DNA of 64,000 nt from Trema orientale (GCA_002914845.1 JXTC01000194.1:335233-399232); one strand, 5' to 3'; counted from the stretch's first letter, positions 47,960 through 60,714 are shown. Notes: generated by a model not told the origin, from the sequence alone. Numbers and translations are program-made.

Positions 47960-48416
47960 AAGATTGACCAAGTTGAATATGACCTACAATATCAAGTAAT
48001 TTTATCTATTTCCATTATTCGATTAATTCATACTTCAACAATAGAATGAAAAAAAGAAAAGAAATAATGGAAAAAGGATTAGAAAAAAAATTCCAACTCA
48101 TAGGTCACATATAAATTACTAATTTTTTAAGTCATAAACAACTTTCTATATTTATATACGTATTAATTAAATTTTTATATACGTACTAATATTATTATTA
48201 GATCAAAATCCAATGATCCAAATGAAAGTACCCATCAATGGAATAAAAATAAAAATCTCCATTCAAATATGACTCATATATATATATACACATATATATA
48301 CACACATATGTATAAATATATTTTTAGATATCTTTTTGGCATTTTATTTCCTATATTTTGCATAATTCTTTTTCAACTAATCATTATGTTATTAGTTTGG
48401 TAACAATTTTAATAAC

Positions 48417-49828
48417 TATCAGTCCAATTTATATTTTGACCAAACGAGACTAGAAATTTGTTTAAAGTTAAGTTGCAGAACACTGTTAATTAATAATATA
48501 TGGAATACTTGTTATAAATTGAACAATAAGTTACATTATATGGTATAATTAAGTAGTTAATAATTATCTCATAATAATTTTACTGATTAAAAATATTATT
48601 GAAATTAATCTGAATTAACATGGTACCTTTTTTTTTTCCTTCCTGGATTTCCTTCTTTTTTCATTGTTGTCTCGATGTAGTGCCGAAAATTTTATGCTAC
48701 GTAATCTTAAAAGCTTTTCTTTTTATAGTTCAGTCAAAATTTAATCATTATCGGTCATAAAATTTCGAAATTGCTAAAAATTTAAGTGATCATTATACAT
48801 ATAGGTTCCCAATCTAATAAGTATTTTTTTTATATGTATTCATAGGTATTTTTTTTTAACCATTGGGTTATTATCTAAAAACTATTATAATTTGAGTAGT
48901 TAGAAAAAAAATAAAAATAAAAATAAAGACCAATTATTCAATGCTTTCAATGCTTTTCTTTCTTCACCTTTTACCATGAAAAAATGTATATGATAAATTT
49001 TGATTGAGCAAAACAATACTTATAGATAAGTAAAAAAAATACCTACTAGATTATTGCCCATATGTATATATATAGCCAAAGATACAGTCCCTCATAGTTA
49101 GTTTTGACGACTAATTACTCATTATTAGTCTCACTATTAAAGCTAATAAATAATGGAAAAGCATGAGTCGACTTTCATCCAATGGGGGTAAAGCTAGGCT
49201 GAAAAATGCAACCAAGTGAGGAGTTTTTTATTTTTTATTTTTGGATTGTTAAGGAGGTTGTTGCATAAAAAAATATATAATATTTTCATCTATTAAAAAA
49301 ATATAATATTTATTTTTGTTGCATGAATTTTCATTTAGAATTTGTTATAATAAGATCTAACAAACAATTAATGATGTGCTAATGATACTATATTTATTTT
49401 TATATGTACATTATATGGACGTGGAATCGGTGAAATAAAATTCGTTCTTTTATTTCATGAAATTATTATAAGTATCAGTCCAATTTAGATTTTGACCAAA
49501 TGAGCTTGGAAATCTATTTAAAGTTAAGTTGCAAAACCACTGTTAATTGATAAATATATGGAATGGATGTTATAAATTGAACAATATGTTAAATTATATG
49601 GTAGAATTAAGTAATTAATAATTATCCCATAATAATTTCACTGATTAAAAATATTATTGGACTTAATCTGAATCAACATGGTACTTATTTTTCTTCCTGG
49701 ATTTCCTTCTTTTTTCATTGTTATCTCGATGCAGTGCTGGAAATTTTATGCTACGTAATCTTAAAAGCTTTTCTTTTTAGAGTACAATCAAAATTTAATC
49801 ACTATCCGTCATAAAAATTTTGAAATTG

Positions 49829-49863
<35 letters not shown>

Positions 49864-50273
49864 CAATGACACATTCTCTCATAGTTAGTATTAGTGACTA
49901 GTCACTCACTATTAATCTCACCATTAAAGCTAATAAGCAATGGAAAAGTATGATTTGAATTTCATCCAACAGTTACAAACAGGGCATGGGTAAAGCTAGG
50001 CTAAGAAATACAACTAGTTGAGGAGGGCTTTTTTTTTTTTTTTTGGATTGTTGAGAGGGTTGTTGCATAAAAAAATATATAATATTTTCATCTATAAAAA
50101 AAGTATAATATTTATTTTTGTTATACGAATTCTCATTTAGAATTTGTTATAATAAGATCTAATAGACAACTAACGATGTGCTAATGATACTATATTTGCT
50201 TTTATATGTACATCATATGAATGTGGAATCAGTGAAATGAAATTCGTTCTTTTATTTTATGAAATTATTATAT
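48417..50273. repeat. Direct tandem duplication, period 1,056 bp
   Basis: TATCAGTCCAATTTATATTT (48417) and TATCAGTCCAATTTAGATTT (49473) begin two long similar copies. Shared blocks include CCTGGATTTCCTTCTTTTTT, TTTTATGCTACGTAATCTTA and GGATTGTT...GAGGGTTGTTGCAT. Copy 1 is longer by a 256-bp MITE (48804-49059); without it both copies are about 800 bp. Similarity remains high, suggesting a fairly recent event. No gene inside. Confidence 0.85.
48804..49059 (+). mobile_element. MITE inside copy 1 of the 1-kb duplication
   Basis: The ends GGTTCCCAATCTAATAAGTA and TACCTACTAGATTATTGCCC are imperfect inverted repeats bordered by ATA on both sides. A related element in the opposite orientation lies at about 51222-51430. 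Confidence 0.6.
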
Positions 50274-51221
50274 ATTTATATATACAAGTTTTTGAAATTT
50301 ATAATATAATTCATAAAGTTTCAAATCTATTAATAATAGAAAAACTTTAATTTTCTATGCAAAAGTTACACAACAGTATAAAATAATAGAATAATTTTTT
50401 TAAAAATTTTTATTTTCCTTGTATAAATTATTTGGTATTTAAATAGTTAATCTCTTGTATACATGAATAGTTAGCTATATTTTTCAGCAGTATTTTATAC
50501 TGGCAACGGAAAAGGGAAAAAAAGTTATCTTTATTTTTTTTTTCCATACAAAATTTAATATCTAAAAATATAATTGGGATTTCATTTTTGGGGCTTATAG
50601 AAATTTGATCAAATTTTAGGCCTAATTTCAGTAAATGTCCTTTTGTCAAAAGTTATAGCAAAATGTCCGGTATATATGCATATATACCAAGTGTAAAATT
50701 TTATATACTAAGTATAAAAAATTATATACCCAGTGCATTTCAGAACAGTAACTAAAATTGGTAGATCTGTGTATCTACCAAGTGTAGAAATATATCTACC
50801 TGGATATTTAGCTATAAAATTTTAAAAATGGACATCTACTTAATCAAATTTAAAATTTTGGTCATCCACCTAAATTTCTCTTCATTTTTTTAGTTGGTCC
50901 GAAATAGTTAAGGGTCATCGATAGTAAAAGGTAGGATATTATAATCGTGTGGTAATATAATTAAATTATCAAGTGGTAAATATGTGACAACATAATTTAA
51001 TTATTATTTAACATGATCATTAGTCATTCCTAAAAAAAAGAAAAAATTAATGTGCAATTCTTTGAATGTTTGTTGGGCTATGTTGTTCTCTAATATTACT
51101 CTATTGGATCTTATATTAATACATAAACAAAGTTTTTATGTTACCTAAGGAAATAACAATGTTACATATCTTTTACTTTTTATATGGGTGACTAGTCACC
51201 AATTCTTATATTATAGGATTG
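50274..51221. other. AT-rich intergenic DNA
   Basis: No gene. Repeats of TATATACYMAGTGTAAAA type at 50670-50800 are short and irregular. Confidence 0.35.
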
Positions 51222-51430
51222 AGTCACCAATCCAGTAGGTCTTTTTTTTAACCTATCCATAGGTATTGTTTTGTCCAATTAAAATCCATCACACACATTT
51301 TTTCATGGTAAAAAATAGAGAGAGAAAAACGTTAAATAATGAGGATTTTTTTTTTCAACTACTCAAATTATAGTAGCTATTAGATAATGATCTAATGGCT
51401 AAAAAAAAATACCTATTGGATTTGAAACAT
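51222..51430 (-). mobile_element. Second copy of the 48804 MITE family, inverted
   Basis: The reverse complement matches the 48804-49059 element, for example TATAATTTGAGTAGTT and the AGGTATTTTTTTTTAGCCAT block. Its ends are less clear and a target duplication was not identified, so the limits are approximate. Confidence 0.5.
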
Positions 51431-51599
51431 ATATATATATATATTTAGACCCACGTTATGCCTACTTAGATCTACATCCACAATCCTTCCCCTTCTAGAG
51501 AAGTTAAAGTGAATGTCCTTTTTTTACATGTCATTTTTAGTAAATGTCACTTGTTTTTATTTTCTCTACCTAAATTGTGGAGTATCAATATTTAGACTC

Positions 51600-51705
51600 G
51601 GTATATCACGTGATATGCTAGGTTCAGTTTACACTTGGTATCTCACGTAATATGCTAGGTTCAGTTTACACTTGGTATATTTGACATGCCAGGTTCAATT
51701 TAAAT
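51600..51705. repeat. Short tandem repeat, 37-bp unit, about three copies
   Basis: ATGCTAGGTTCAGTTTACAC occurs at 51615 and 51652, and a diverged third copy (CATGCCAGGTTCAATTT) at about 51685. Confidence 0.7.
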
Positions 51706-52833
51706 ACTAAGTACGTCCGTTTTTATACGGAGTAAATCAGATTTTAAACTTGATATAACAACTATTTGGAAACGGGCATCAGCTTACAAAAGGTCCAAAT
51801 TTCGGCCAGTTTCCTAAGGGATTCCTTGTATTTTTAATTTTAATTTACTTTGAAGAAATTTGATTTTATATGATTTATTTTCAGCTATCTAGTTATTTGA
51901 CCATTTTTTAGCTCAAAACTTAATATATGAGCAAATTCAGATAACTCACTCAATAATAAAAATAGAAATACGACATATTTTACAACTGAAACTTTAAAAG
52001 AAATTGACTTTTAGCTATAGTTTTTAAAATATGAAGACCTACTTAAACCAATTTAAAAAATTGATCATCCATCTAGTTTTCTTTAAATTTTCAAAAAATA
52101 ATTAAAAAATCTCGAATTTTAAAATTATTTGAAAAATACCAAATTTATATAGAAAAATATCACTTTTAAAATATTTAAATTAATACCACTTTTTATTAAT
52201 TGATGAGATATTTGATGGTAACTGGTAAAGTTACCAGAGATAACCAGACTAGTTGGTTTAAGTAACCCAATTAGTTACCTCGAATACCATTGAAAAATAC
52301 TAATTTTGAAGCAGAAATGGTATTTTTCTAAATATTTTTCAAAATTGTTATTTTTTTTAAAAAATTTTAAAATGATATTTTTTAAAATAAATTGGGAAGT
52401 TTTCAATTTTTTGGACTTTAGACCTCTCAACATTTTAGGCCTTGTAGTCCTTCAATTAAAGTTCTCTTTAGCAAAAAATAATAAGAGTTAAATATCAATA
52501 CATGATTAAAAAATTCTGAAAATTAATACATTGGACTGACTTTTTGACTAATTTTAGTAACAAAAAAATAATAATATCTTCCATTAAAACTACATTAGTT
52601 CTTATTATTCTACTTAATTTTGAAGATATTATTGTCTTTTACTAGTTAAAGTTATTCAAAAAGTCTACTCATGTATAATCTTAGTGTATTATATTACAAA
52701 TTTCAAACTTCAAGATTTAAATTGCAGAATACCCAAACCTAGGTTTTTTTTTTTTTTTTCCCCTCTAAAACAAAAGGCAGTTTTTAGATTATATATGGAT
52801 GGATATATAACTTTTATGTTTCAATAATATCAT
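51706..52833. other. AT-rich intergenic DNA
   Basis: No gene. The block at 52130-52400, with repeated short TAGTTACC/ACCAGTTA-type motifs, resembles the duplicated sequence at 59470-60380. Confidence 0.35.
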
Positions 52834-53005
52834 GTGTCTCGAGAGATTACGAAAGTGGTAACTGTTTTCAAAAATTACGAAAATGGTAAGCATCTTTAGA
52901 TATTTGTATAAAAAATAATATAATGTGTCTCGAGAGATTACGAAAGTGGTAACTGTTTTTAAAAATTACGAAAATGGTAAGCATCTTTAGATATTTGTAT
53001 AAATA
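52834..53005. repeat. Two nearly identical 91-bp tandem units
   Basis: GTGTCTCGAGAGATTACGAA begins both units (52834 and 52925), followed by the same AGTGGTAACTGTTTT and GGTAAGCATCTTTAGATA blocks with about one difference. Confidence 0.85.
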
Positions 53006-53050
53006 AATTTGTCTATAATCTTTTGTCAATAAATTTTTGAATTTCAATTT

Positions 53051-53823
53051 TGGACCAGTTTGATAGAGCTATAGATTTTAAGAAAAATACTTTTCGCTGT
53101 ATTGAAAGAAAAATCCGTTATAGGGTAAAATAACAGAGTTTTTAGTAAACTGTAATTTTAAAATGCTATGACTTGAAAAAGTTATATTAAAGTGTTTGGT
53201 AAACTGTATGATTGAATTGTTGTACAAATATAAAGTGACAAAATAAACATCATTATACAATTATATATATTTATAGAAAGAGCATATTAATATTTTTTTA
53301 CAATTACGCATATATGTACATACTAAAGATATTAATACTTTTTAAAAAAAAAAATTGATATGAAAATAAACTCAATTAAATTAGTTACTCGATTAAATTT
53401 ATTTTATTTTATTTTATTTTAATTTACTCTATTTTCATCCGAATTTAGAATTTCAATAAAGAATTAATTTGGTTACTTCAAAATAATTAATATAAAGAGT
53501 ATTTTAGTCAATTATGATTTAAATATATTAATATTTTTTTAAAAAAATTGATATGAAAATAAATTCAATTAAAGGTGTGGTATTTTTACTTTTAAGTTAG
53601 GGGAATTTAGCGATTATGATTTATCCATTAAAAGATAGTGTAGATTCCTGCATAATCTAAAAGCTAAAGCTAAAGCTGCCTTAGGCCAACTTTGGCTTTT
53701 GGCTGTAGCTTTGTCAAAAATTATTGAATAATCTGATTTTTAGGTCTTTACCAAACATCTTTTGGTTCATAGATTGTTTGAAAAGTACTTTTAGCTTGTT
53801 AAGAAGTTAAACCAAACTGGCCA
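53051..53823. mobile_element. Probable TIR element, non-autonomous
   Basis: The left end TGGACCAGTTTGATAGAG and the right end AACCAAACTGGCCA are imperfect inverted repeats. Sub-terminal GAAAAATAC/GTACTTTT-type blocks also pair. The length is 773 bp with no coding frame. Target duplication is ambiguous because T-runs flank both ends. Confidence 0.45.
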
Positions 53824-54168
53824 TTTTTTTTCTCTGCTTGTCCTCATTGGATTTGTTATTGAAATTAATATAAGAACAAAAAATTTAATAATTTATTTCT
53901 CTTTTAGAAAAATAAGTATTTTTCTCTTAAAAAATTATATAATTTTGGGCCATTGTAGTATCTTGCTAATAATTGTTTTGTGTGTTATGTGATTTCTTGA
54001 ATGAAGCAAAGTTTTTTGCTACCTGTTTTTTTTTTCCCCTTAAAAAACATTAGAGGAGAAATGATTTTTTTATATTAAATAAAAAATCTTTTCTTTCGTA
54101 TATAATTTTTTGTTTACAAAATAGAGAGATTCATTTGGATAGACAATTAAGAAGACTGATCCATAAAT

Positions 54169-54269
54169 TTGGTCTAGAATTCTTGAGAGCATGTATAAGT
54201 GTGTGACAGGAAGGATTCGAATTCTAGCTCGGCTAATTTATGTATTAATTTCATAATAATTTTTTTTTA
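54169..54269 (+). mobile_element. 5'-truncated SINE with 20-bp target duplication
   Basis: AAGAAGACTGATCCATAAAT flanks the insert exactly (54149-54168 and 54270-54289). The 101-bp insert starts within the A-box region (TTGGTCTAGAATTCTTGAGA), keeps a B-box-like GGATTCGAATTC, and ends in a T-run. It resembles the SINE at 47788-47959 lacking its first ~20 bp. Confidence 0.65.
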
Positions 54270-54289
54270 AAGAAGACTGATCCATAAAT

Positions 54290-55351
54290 GAAAAGAATAA
54301 AAAACTTTAAAATTTAGAGAGAATAAATGAAATTATGAATCAAGAATTTCTTTTCCCAGTCAGTATCATCTTTAAGAATAATAAAAGACATATTATTNAT
54401 ATATATGGTTGTTTCTTTCGTGATATTGCAATATTTACTTATCGATTGGTACTCTATTAGATTATTATTAGATTGTTATCTCATGACTATTTGAATTGAG
54501 TAATTGTACAAAAAAAAATCTTTAATATTTAATGCTTACCTGTTGAGTAAGGCTTTTTTTTTTTTTTTTTTTTTTTTTCTCTTTTTCTGTTTTGTTAAAT
54601 AATTACTAATGTTCTAATTTTCGTTCTATTTCCTCATTCCAAGTTTCATTAATTTTGATTCTAGTTTAGATAATAAATAAAATTCTCATGTAAATTTCGA
54701 TCCATATTAAAGTTAACAATTTTTTTTTCTTCTAAATTTCACTTCCTACATAAACGATAAACCCAAAAAAATTATTAGTAGTTGAATTCAAATACATTTA
54801 ATTGGTAATAAAAAATTCAAATTAATAATATCAATAAAAAACGGAAGAAAATTTCATTAATAAATAAATATTAGTGGTAATAAAAAAAATTTAAAACAAG
54901 AAAGGTAACGGATTTTAAATTGTAAAAATGTCGTACTTAATAAATTAAATTAAATCTAGATCAAAATGAAAAGCAAAAGGAAACATAAAAGAGATAAATG
55001 TTGGACATAAATTGAAATTAAATATTTTTATTCAGTTGCATGATTTTTTTTTAAAAAACTTGATTTCATAAACTCATTCTTCAATAGGATTGGAATCAAA
55101 TTGAATTAGAATTAAAACCAATTTCCTAATATGAATTAGAATTAAAAAGTATGTGGTGGAATCAACTTATTATTTATAGGTCATTTTCCATTCCATTAAA
55201 TATACCCATCCATAGAGCAAAAATAAAAATACACGTTGAAAACTCACACTATATGTATATATATATATTGAGAATTTAGAGAATTTTTTTTATTTTTTAA
55301 TTTTTAGAAAGTGGTAAAACTTTAATATTATATGGTAAGACTTTAAGGTCT
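54290..55351. other. AT-rich intergenic DNA with one undetermined base
   Basis: Contains a long T-run at 54555-54579 and a single N at 54398. No gene seen. Confidence 0.4.
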
Positions 55352-55878
55352 ATGGCGCGAGTGATCCCTAAACTATCCAACTCGTTGTAATTTGGTCTTC
55401 AAAGTTTCGATTGTGACGATTAAGCTCTTGAGCTTTTCAATTTGAAATAATTTAGTTCCTGGATTATTTAAATTGTAATCTGCTGCTAAATATTTTACAA
55501 AAAATATATGTGAGGAGCAACGTTGTAGCATTTGAAAGTATATTTAAAAGAAAATAATCTGAACAAAGGATTTGTAGATAAGGAAAGATGTATTATTTGC
55601 ATTTTTTAGGATACCTAGAACTACAAATTTAGAAATAATTTTTTGTGATGGTTCATTTTTATACTTAAAATTCTAAAATTACCTTTCAAAAACACTTTTG
55701 GATGTTAGTACGCTCCTCACGTGTGTTTTTGGTCAAAAATTTAACATCATGTTACAATTTCGTTAGTTCATGGATAAAATTGCTACAAATCATAAAGTTC
55801 AAGAGTTTAATTGCTATAATTAAAATTTTGAAGACCAAATTGACACAATTTGGATAGTTCAGGGACCATTTGTGCCAT
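55352..55878. mobile_element. Long-TIR foldback-type element
   Basis: The left arm begins ATGGCGCGAGTGATCCCTAA and includes ACTATCCAACTCGTTGTAAT and TTTGGTCTTCAAAGTTT. The right arm carries the complements AATTTTGAAGACCAAATTG, TTTGGATAGTTCAGGGACCA and TTGTGCCAT. The arms are about 130 bp. No coding capacity was found. The superfamily is uncertain. Confidence 0.65.
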
Positions 55879-56426
55879 CAAAATTAAACTTTAATCTTAT
55901 ATGTGATTATATGATCTGTGGTACGTAATATAACACAGAAAAGTAGGAAGGAAATCAAGCTTGTGGGTGGGAAGAATTAGTGAGGGAGTCGAGATGGAAG
56001 AAGAAAAGACAAATTAACGAGGCAGATAATTTATAAATCATAATTAGAGGATAATTTAAGAATAATTAGGAGTTACCCTTTTGTTTTATTATATGGGATG
56101 ACTCGGAACTCAGAAGCTTATGCCTTCCTCACCTCTTTACTACCAAAATTGAAAGAGAAAAATGTAATAACGAATAGCAAACAAGAATTTCATACTGTAC
56201 TACTCAAATTTAATAAGTAAGCACGTCAAACAGTTTAAATGGAAAGAGAATAATAAGAGTAACACAAAAATTATACAAAAATCTCTGACTTTATTTTATT
56301 TTATTTTTTCCTTTTTTTGGTTACGACGAAATTTTCCCTTTTTTGATTTTGACAATCATATATATACACACACATATATTATCATAAATGTTTCAGAAAT
56401 TATTCATATGATTCAGAGTTAGGGTT
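55879..56426. other. Promoter side of the BTB gene
   Basis: A TATATATA at 56359-56366 lies about 60 bp before the start codon and could be the TATA box. The rest is AT-rich with no gene. Confidence 0.35.
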
Positions 56427-59082
56427 ATGAAAAATTCGAAGGTGGAGCTCTCTGATCAGCGGCCGGTTATGGAGTCAGATTTCCCGCCAAATAAATTGGC
56501 CTCGTTGAGCCCCGACTCTGACTTCGGATTTGCTTTTAACGATAGCAATTTCTCGGATCGGGTCTTGAGGATCGAGATCGTACCCGATTTACCTGAGATC
56601 AAAGAAGTCTATGAGGGCTTTACTAGCAACAGAAAGAGAAAAAGGGAGGAGATTAAGAAGAGAGACAATGGTATTTTTTTTTTTTTTTGTTTTGTTTGAA
56701 ATTGGGTTTTATAATTATACTACTTGGTTCTGTTTGTTTCCCGAGAAAATCAAAGATTGTGTGAATATACAATTTTTAGTATTTCATATTCATTATTTAA
56801 TTATTTTGCTTTCTGGGCAATTGGAAAAAGCTTTAAGCAATATTAGTTTCTTACTTGTACATGTTAATAGTGATTTTTACTGATTTAAGAACGTTATTTT
56901 GGTCAATATCAGTAATTCGTAGGGTGAGGATTTTTGACTATCGAATGCTGGATAGAGAGGAGGATGAGGATGAGAATCAAGATGAGGAAGCCGTGATCGA
57001 AGAATCGAATTCGGATGCCGGCTTTGATTCGAATCAAATTGGTACTTTTTGTTGAAGTTTTCCTGTTCCATTCTGTTGCATATATATGCATAATTGCATA
57101 TCATAATGTATCTAATCTTGTACGATATGTGTAAAGTGCCGCTTTACCTCAAAATGTTAAAACGTGTATGCCTGGCTACATATATGTGCATTGGGTTGTT
57201 TTTGGAGATTCAGAATTAATATGAAAATATCAATGCAGAAAGCAATGATTTGTCATGGAGCACGGACTCTGCAACTACAATTCTTGAAGTGAAAAGTCTA
57301 TATATTAGTTCTCCAATTTTGGCAGCAAAAAGTCCATTTTTTCTGAAGGTGAGAGAGGTCTTACTCAGGTGTGTGCCATTTTCTTCTTTGGATTTTTGTT
57401 TATTCCATTTTTGTTTCGTTTTGTGCCTTTCTATAGTTGTTTTCGAATGGAATGATCGAGTCGGAGGAGCGACATGTTACTCTAAGAATTCATGCATCTG
57501 GTAATCGTAAAACAGTTCACTCTATACAATCATTGAAAAAAATTCTATCATGTAATTAACAAATCCGTTTTTCTATCTTACTTTCCTTTATCTAGTTAAA
57601 CTAGAATTTTTCTTTTGTTTTCATATGGAAATGCAGAAGAAGCAGCCTTCATGGACCTTCTAAACTTTATGTATAGTAATACTCTATCCGCAGTAACATT
57701 TCCTGCATTGTTGGATGTGCTGATGGCCGCTGACAAATATGAGGTTGCATCGTGCACTAGATACTGCAGCAACTTGTTGCAGAACTTTACTATGAATCTC
57801 AATTCTGCCTTGTTATATTTGGAACTTCCTTCTAGTGTTCTGTTGGCCGATGCGCTGCAGCCGATGACAGACGCAACAAAACAATTTCTTGTTGCGAAAT
57901 ACAGAGACTTAACCAAGTTAGTTCCTTAGACATTATATTTAAATGATTGCTTGATGAAGTTTTACTTGTAATTTTTGAAATAACGTATTTTCCCACCTTT
58001 AACAAGTGTTAGAAGTCCCATCAAGATATCTTTCTTATTTTTAATTTTGTTCCTTTGTCTTTTCATTTTTCTGTTTATAAATCTACAAATTACTTTAGTA
58101 ACATTTTATTATTTACTTCCTGTGGTTGGGTTGTTGAGAAGCTGTTGAAGTGGACATTCTTGCATTTCGTTAATTAAGTTAGTACAGAATTATTTGTTAT
58201 TTTTGCAATCGTGTTACTGTCCGTATTGCATATATTTAAACGTGTAACCATTTAGTTGCTAAACTTCTTTCTAGGCTTCATGACGAGGTGCTCAACCTTC
58301 CTCTTGCTGTATTTGAGGTTGTACTATCCAGCGACAATCTCCACATTGTTTCTGAGGATGTTGTATTTGATTTTGTGCTGAAATGGACTCGGAAGCACTA
58401 CCCGAAACTTGAAGACCGGCATGAAGTCATTCGCTCGCGCCTCGGTCGCCTTATCCGCTTTCCACACATGACTTGCCGAAAACTTAAGAATGTTATATGC
58501 TGCAACGACTTGGATCCCGAATTTGCGACGAAGGTTGTGCTTGAGGCTCTCTTTTTCAAGACAGAGGCATCTCATGGGCAACGATCTCTCGCTGCTGAGG
58601 CGGCAAACTGTCGTCGATTCGTGGCACGGGCGTACAAATACTTGCCAATCAAGGTTATGGAATTCAAACTACCCCATCAGCATTGCATCGTGTACCTTGA
58701 CCTAAAGAGAGAAGAGTGCGCAAATCTTTTTCCGGATGGTTGGTTGTATACACAGTCCTTCCATCTTGGAGGACGGGCTTTGTTCTTGGCAGCACGCTGC
58801 AACACGGACCAGAAAGGCTCGTCGTTTCATTTTGGGCTCTTTTTGGGTATGGCGGAGAAACGACGGGCTACTTGTGAGGTTGACTACGAGTTTTCCGCAA
58901 GGTCAACTGAAAACAAGGAGTTTCAGAGCAAGCACAGGGGAACTTACATTTTCACGGGTAAGAAGGCTGTTGGGTGCCGGGACTTGTTCAATACACATTG
59001 GACGTCATTCATTGCCGATTACAGCGATCATTTTATCAATGGCATCCTCCATATCAGAGCTGAGCTCTCCATCAAGCAATGA
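56427..59082 (+). CDS. BTB/POZ-BACK protein of the LRB/POB1 type
   Basis: Six exons: 56427-56670, 56913-57041, 57239-57348, 57437-57500, 57637-57916 and 58275-59082. Phases close to 544 aa, near the roughly 560 aa of Arabidopsis POB1/LRB2. The N-terminal [19 protein letters not shown] is a family hallmark, followed by a basic nuclear-signal-like [12 protein letters not shown] (68-79) and an acidic linker ([12 protein letters not shown]). The BTB core runs about 126-245 ([46 protein letters not shown]), then BACK (about 250-345), then a C-terminal domain ([26 protein letters not shown]). Known members are substrate adaptors for CUL3 ubiquitin ligases; LRB1/2 act in the nucleus in red-light signalling with phytochromes and PIF3. 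A similar role here is inferred. Exon 2 was chosen at acceptor 56912 because the next AG would give an immediate stop. Confidence 0.92.
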
Positions 59083-59099
59083 GTTTAGCCCTTTGATCC

Positions 59100-59469
59100 C
59101 TTATGCTCTTTTTTATTTTTTATTTTTTTAATTATTATTTATGTGCGACAGATCTAGAGCTCATTGGCTTATATTCTAAAGCATAGCTTAGAATTAGCTA
59201 GCAACAAAAAAGTAAAACGTAGAATTGGTGATGTGAAAATTCTCTCTTGTAGTCATATTTATCATACGTGAAACATTGTTAATTTTCACTCAACAACTTG
59301 TACATGGGCATTTTTTTTTGCTCTCCTCTCTTAACCCGTCTAGAGAGTTAAGTATAGGTTATTTCAATGCGACTTTTGTATCTCCTGTCACAACGCGAAT
59401 TTCCAAAGAAAAAAAATATGATAGATTAATAATATCTGTATTGCGATGGCCTAAATTTTTGAAGGGAAT
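59100..59469. other. 3' region of the BTB gene
   Basis: Probable 3' UTR and flanking AT-rich DNA. No further gene. Confidence 0.4.
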
Positions 59470-60380
59470 AGGGGTTCTAACACTTTTACAAGTAAAAGCC
59501 CAAAAGAATTACAAAAATATGGTGATCAATATTTTTTGGTACAATTAATTTTTATTAGAAAAAATATCATTTTTTAAAATATTTTTAGAAAAATATTATT
59601 TTTAAAATGATTACTAGTTACTAGTTTCTAGAAATCGGTTATCAGTTATCAATTATATATCAGTTATAAATACCTTTGATTACTAATTATTAGTTTCTGG
59701 AAACTGATTATCGATTACTAGTCATTATTTTGAAAATGGTATTTGTCTAAATATGTTTTAAAAATGACAGTTTTCTAATAAAAACGTATCGGATCTAAAA
59801 AAACATAACTTATCGTATTTTTCAAATTTTTTTTCCCAAAAAATGTTGTACAAGGCCTAATTTTTACAAGAGAATATGGTCTAATTTTGGCCAGTATCAT
59901 GGATGGATCTATAATGCGTCTTCAATCTTTTAAGGCCCATATGACTGGAGCTTCTGCTTCATTTTAAGTTGGGTTTCTAACACTTCTACTTACAAAAATA
60001 AAAAAGAATTACAAAAATACGGTGGGTCAGAATTTTTTTCTAATTTTCGTACCTTTTTTTAAGAAAATTATCACTTTTTAAAAGTTTTTAGAAGAACACT
60101 ATTTATAAAATGGTTACTAGCATCTGAAAACTATTTACCAGTTACTAGTTATCAGTTATACACCAATTATAAATACATTTGATTATTAGTTACCGATGCT
60201 CGAAAAATTGGTTACTGGTTACTACTTCAGAAAATAATATTTTCTAATTTTTTTTAAAAAGATGGTATTTTTCTAAAAATAAGGTACCATATCTAGAGAA
60301 AACTGAGCCCGTCATATATTTCTAATTTTTTTTTTCTAAAAACTCCGTACAAAGCCTAATTTGCACTTTTAAGTTTTGGG
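59470..60380. repeat. Diverged tandem duplication, about 499-bp period
   Basis: GGGTTCTAACACTT (59472) and GGGTTTCTAACACTT (59971) begin two units sharing AAAGAATTACAAAAATAYGG, TTACTAG...ATCAGTTAT, CAGTTATAAATAC-type and GTACAARGCCTAATTT blocks in the same order. Divergence is substantial. Within each unit there are many short TTACTAGTTA/TTATCAGTTA motifs. Confidence 0.65.
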
Positions 60381-60714
60381 ACATTTTCATAATAGTAGTT
60401 TTCAATGGAAGTATTTGTCATTTGGTTCAGATAAACTTGGCATTTTTATTCTAAAACACCACCTTGATTAAAACTCAGCTACTATGTGACATTCAGAGAA
60501 GATGAGAGAAATAAAGGAACAAAAAGGAGATTTCCCTAAAGAAAATTGCCACTAAAAAAAAAAAAAAAATTAAAGCTACCAAAGTATAAAACACAAGCAA
60601 TCATGTATGCCAAACATTTCAGAATGATTTCCTAATACATTTACACTTGGTGCCAATATACAAATTACAAAAACATATGTCAATTGCTCTCGCATAAAGT
60701 GAGATCACCGCATC
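60381..60714. other. AT-rich intergenic DNA
   Basis: No gene. One A-run near 60555. Confidence 0.35.

Noticed and set aside
54398-54398. Undetermined base N as a biological feature
   Set aside because: A sequencing or assembly ambiguity in AT-rich DNA, not a feature.
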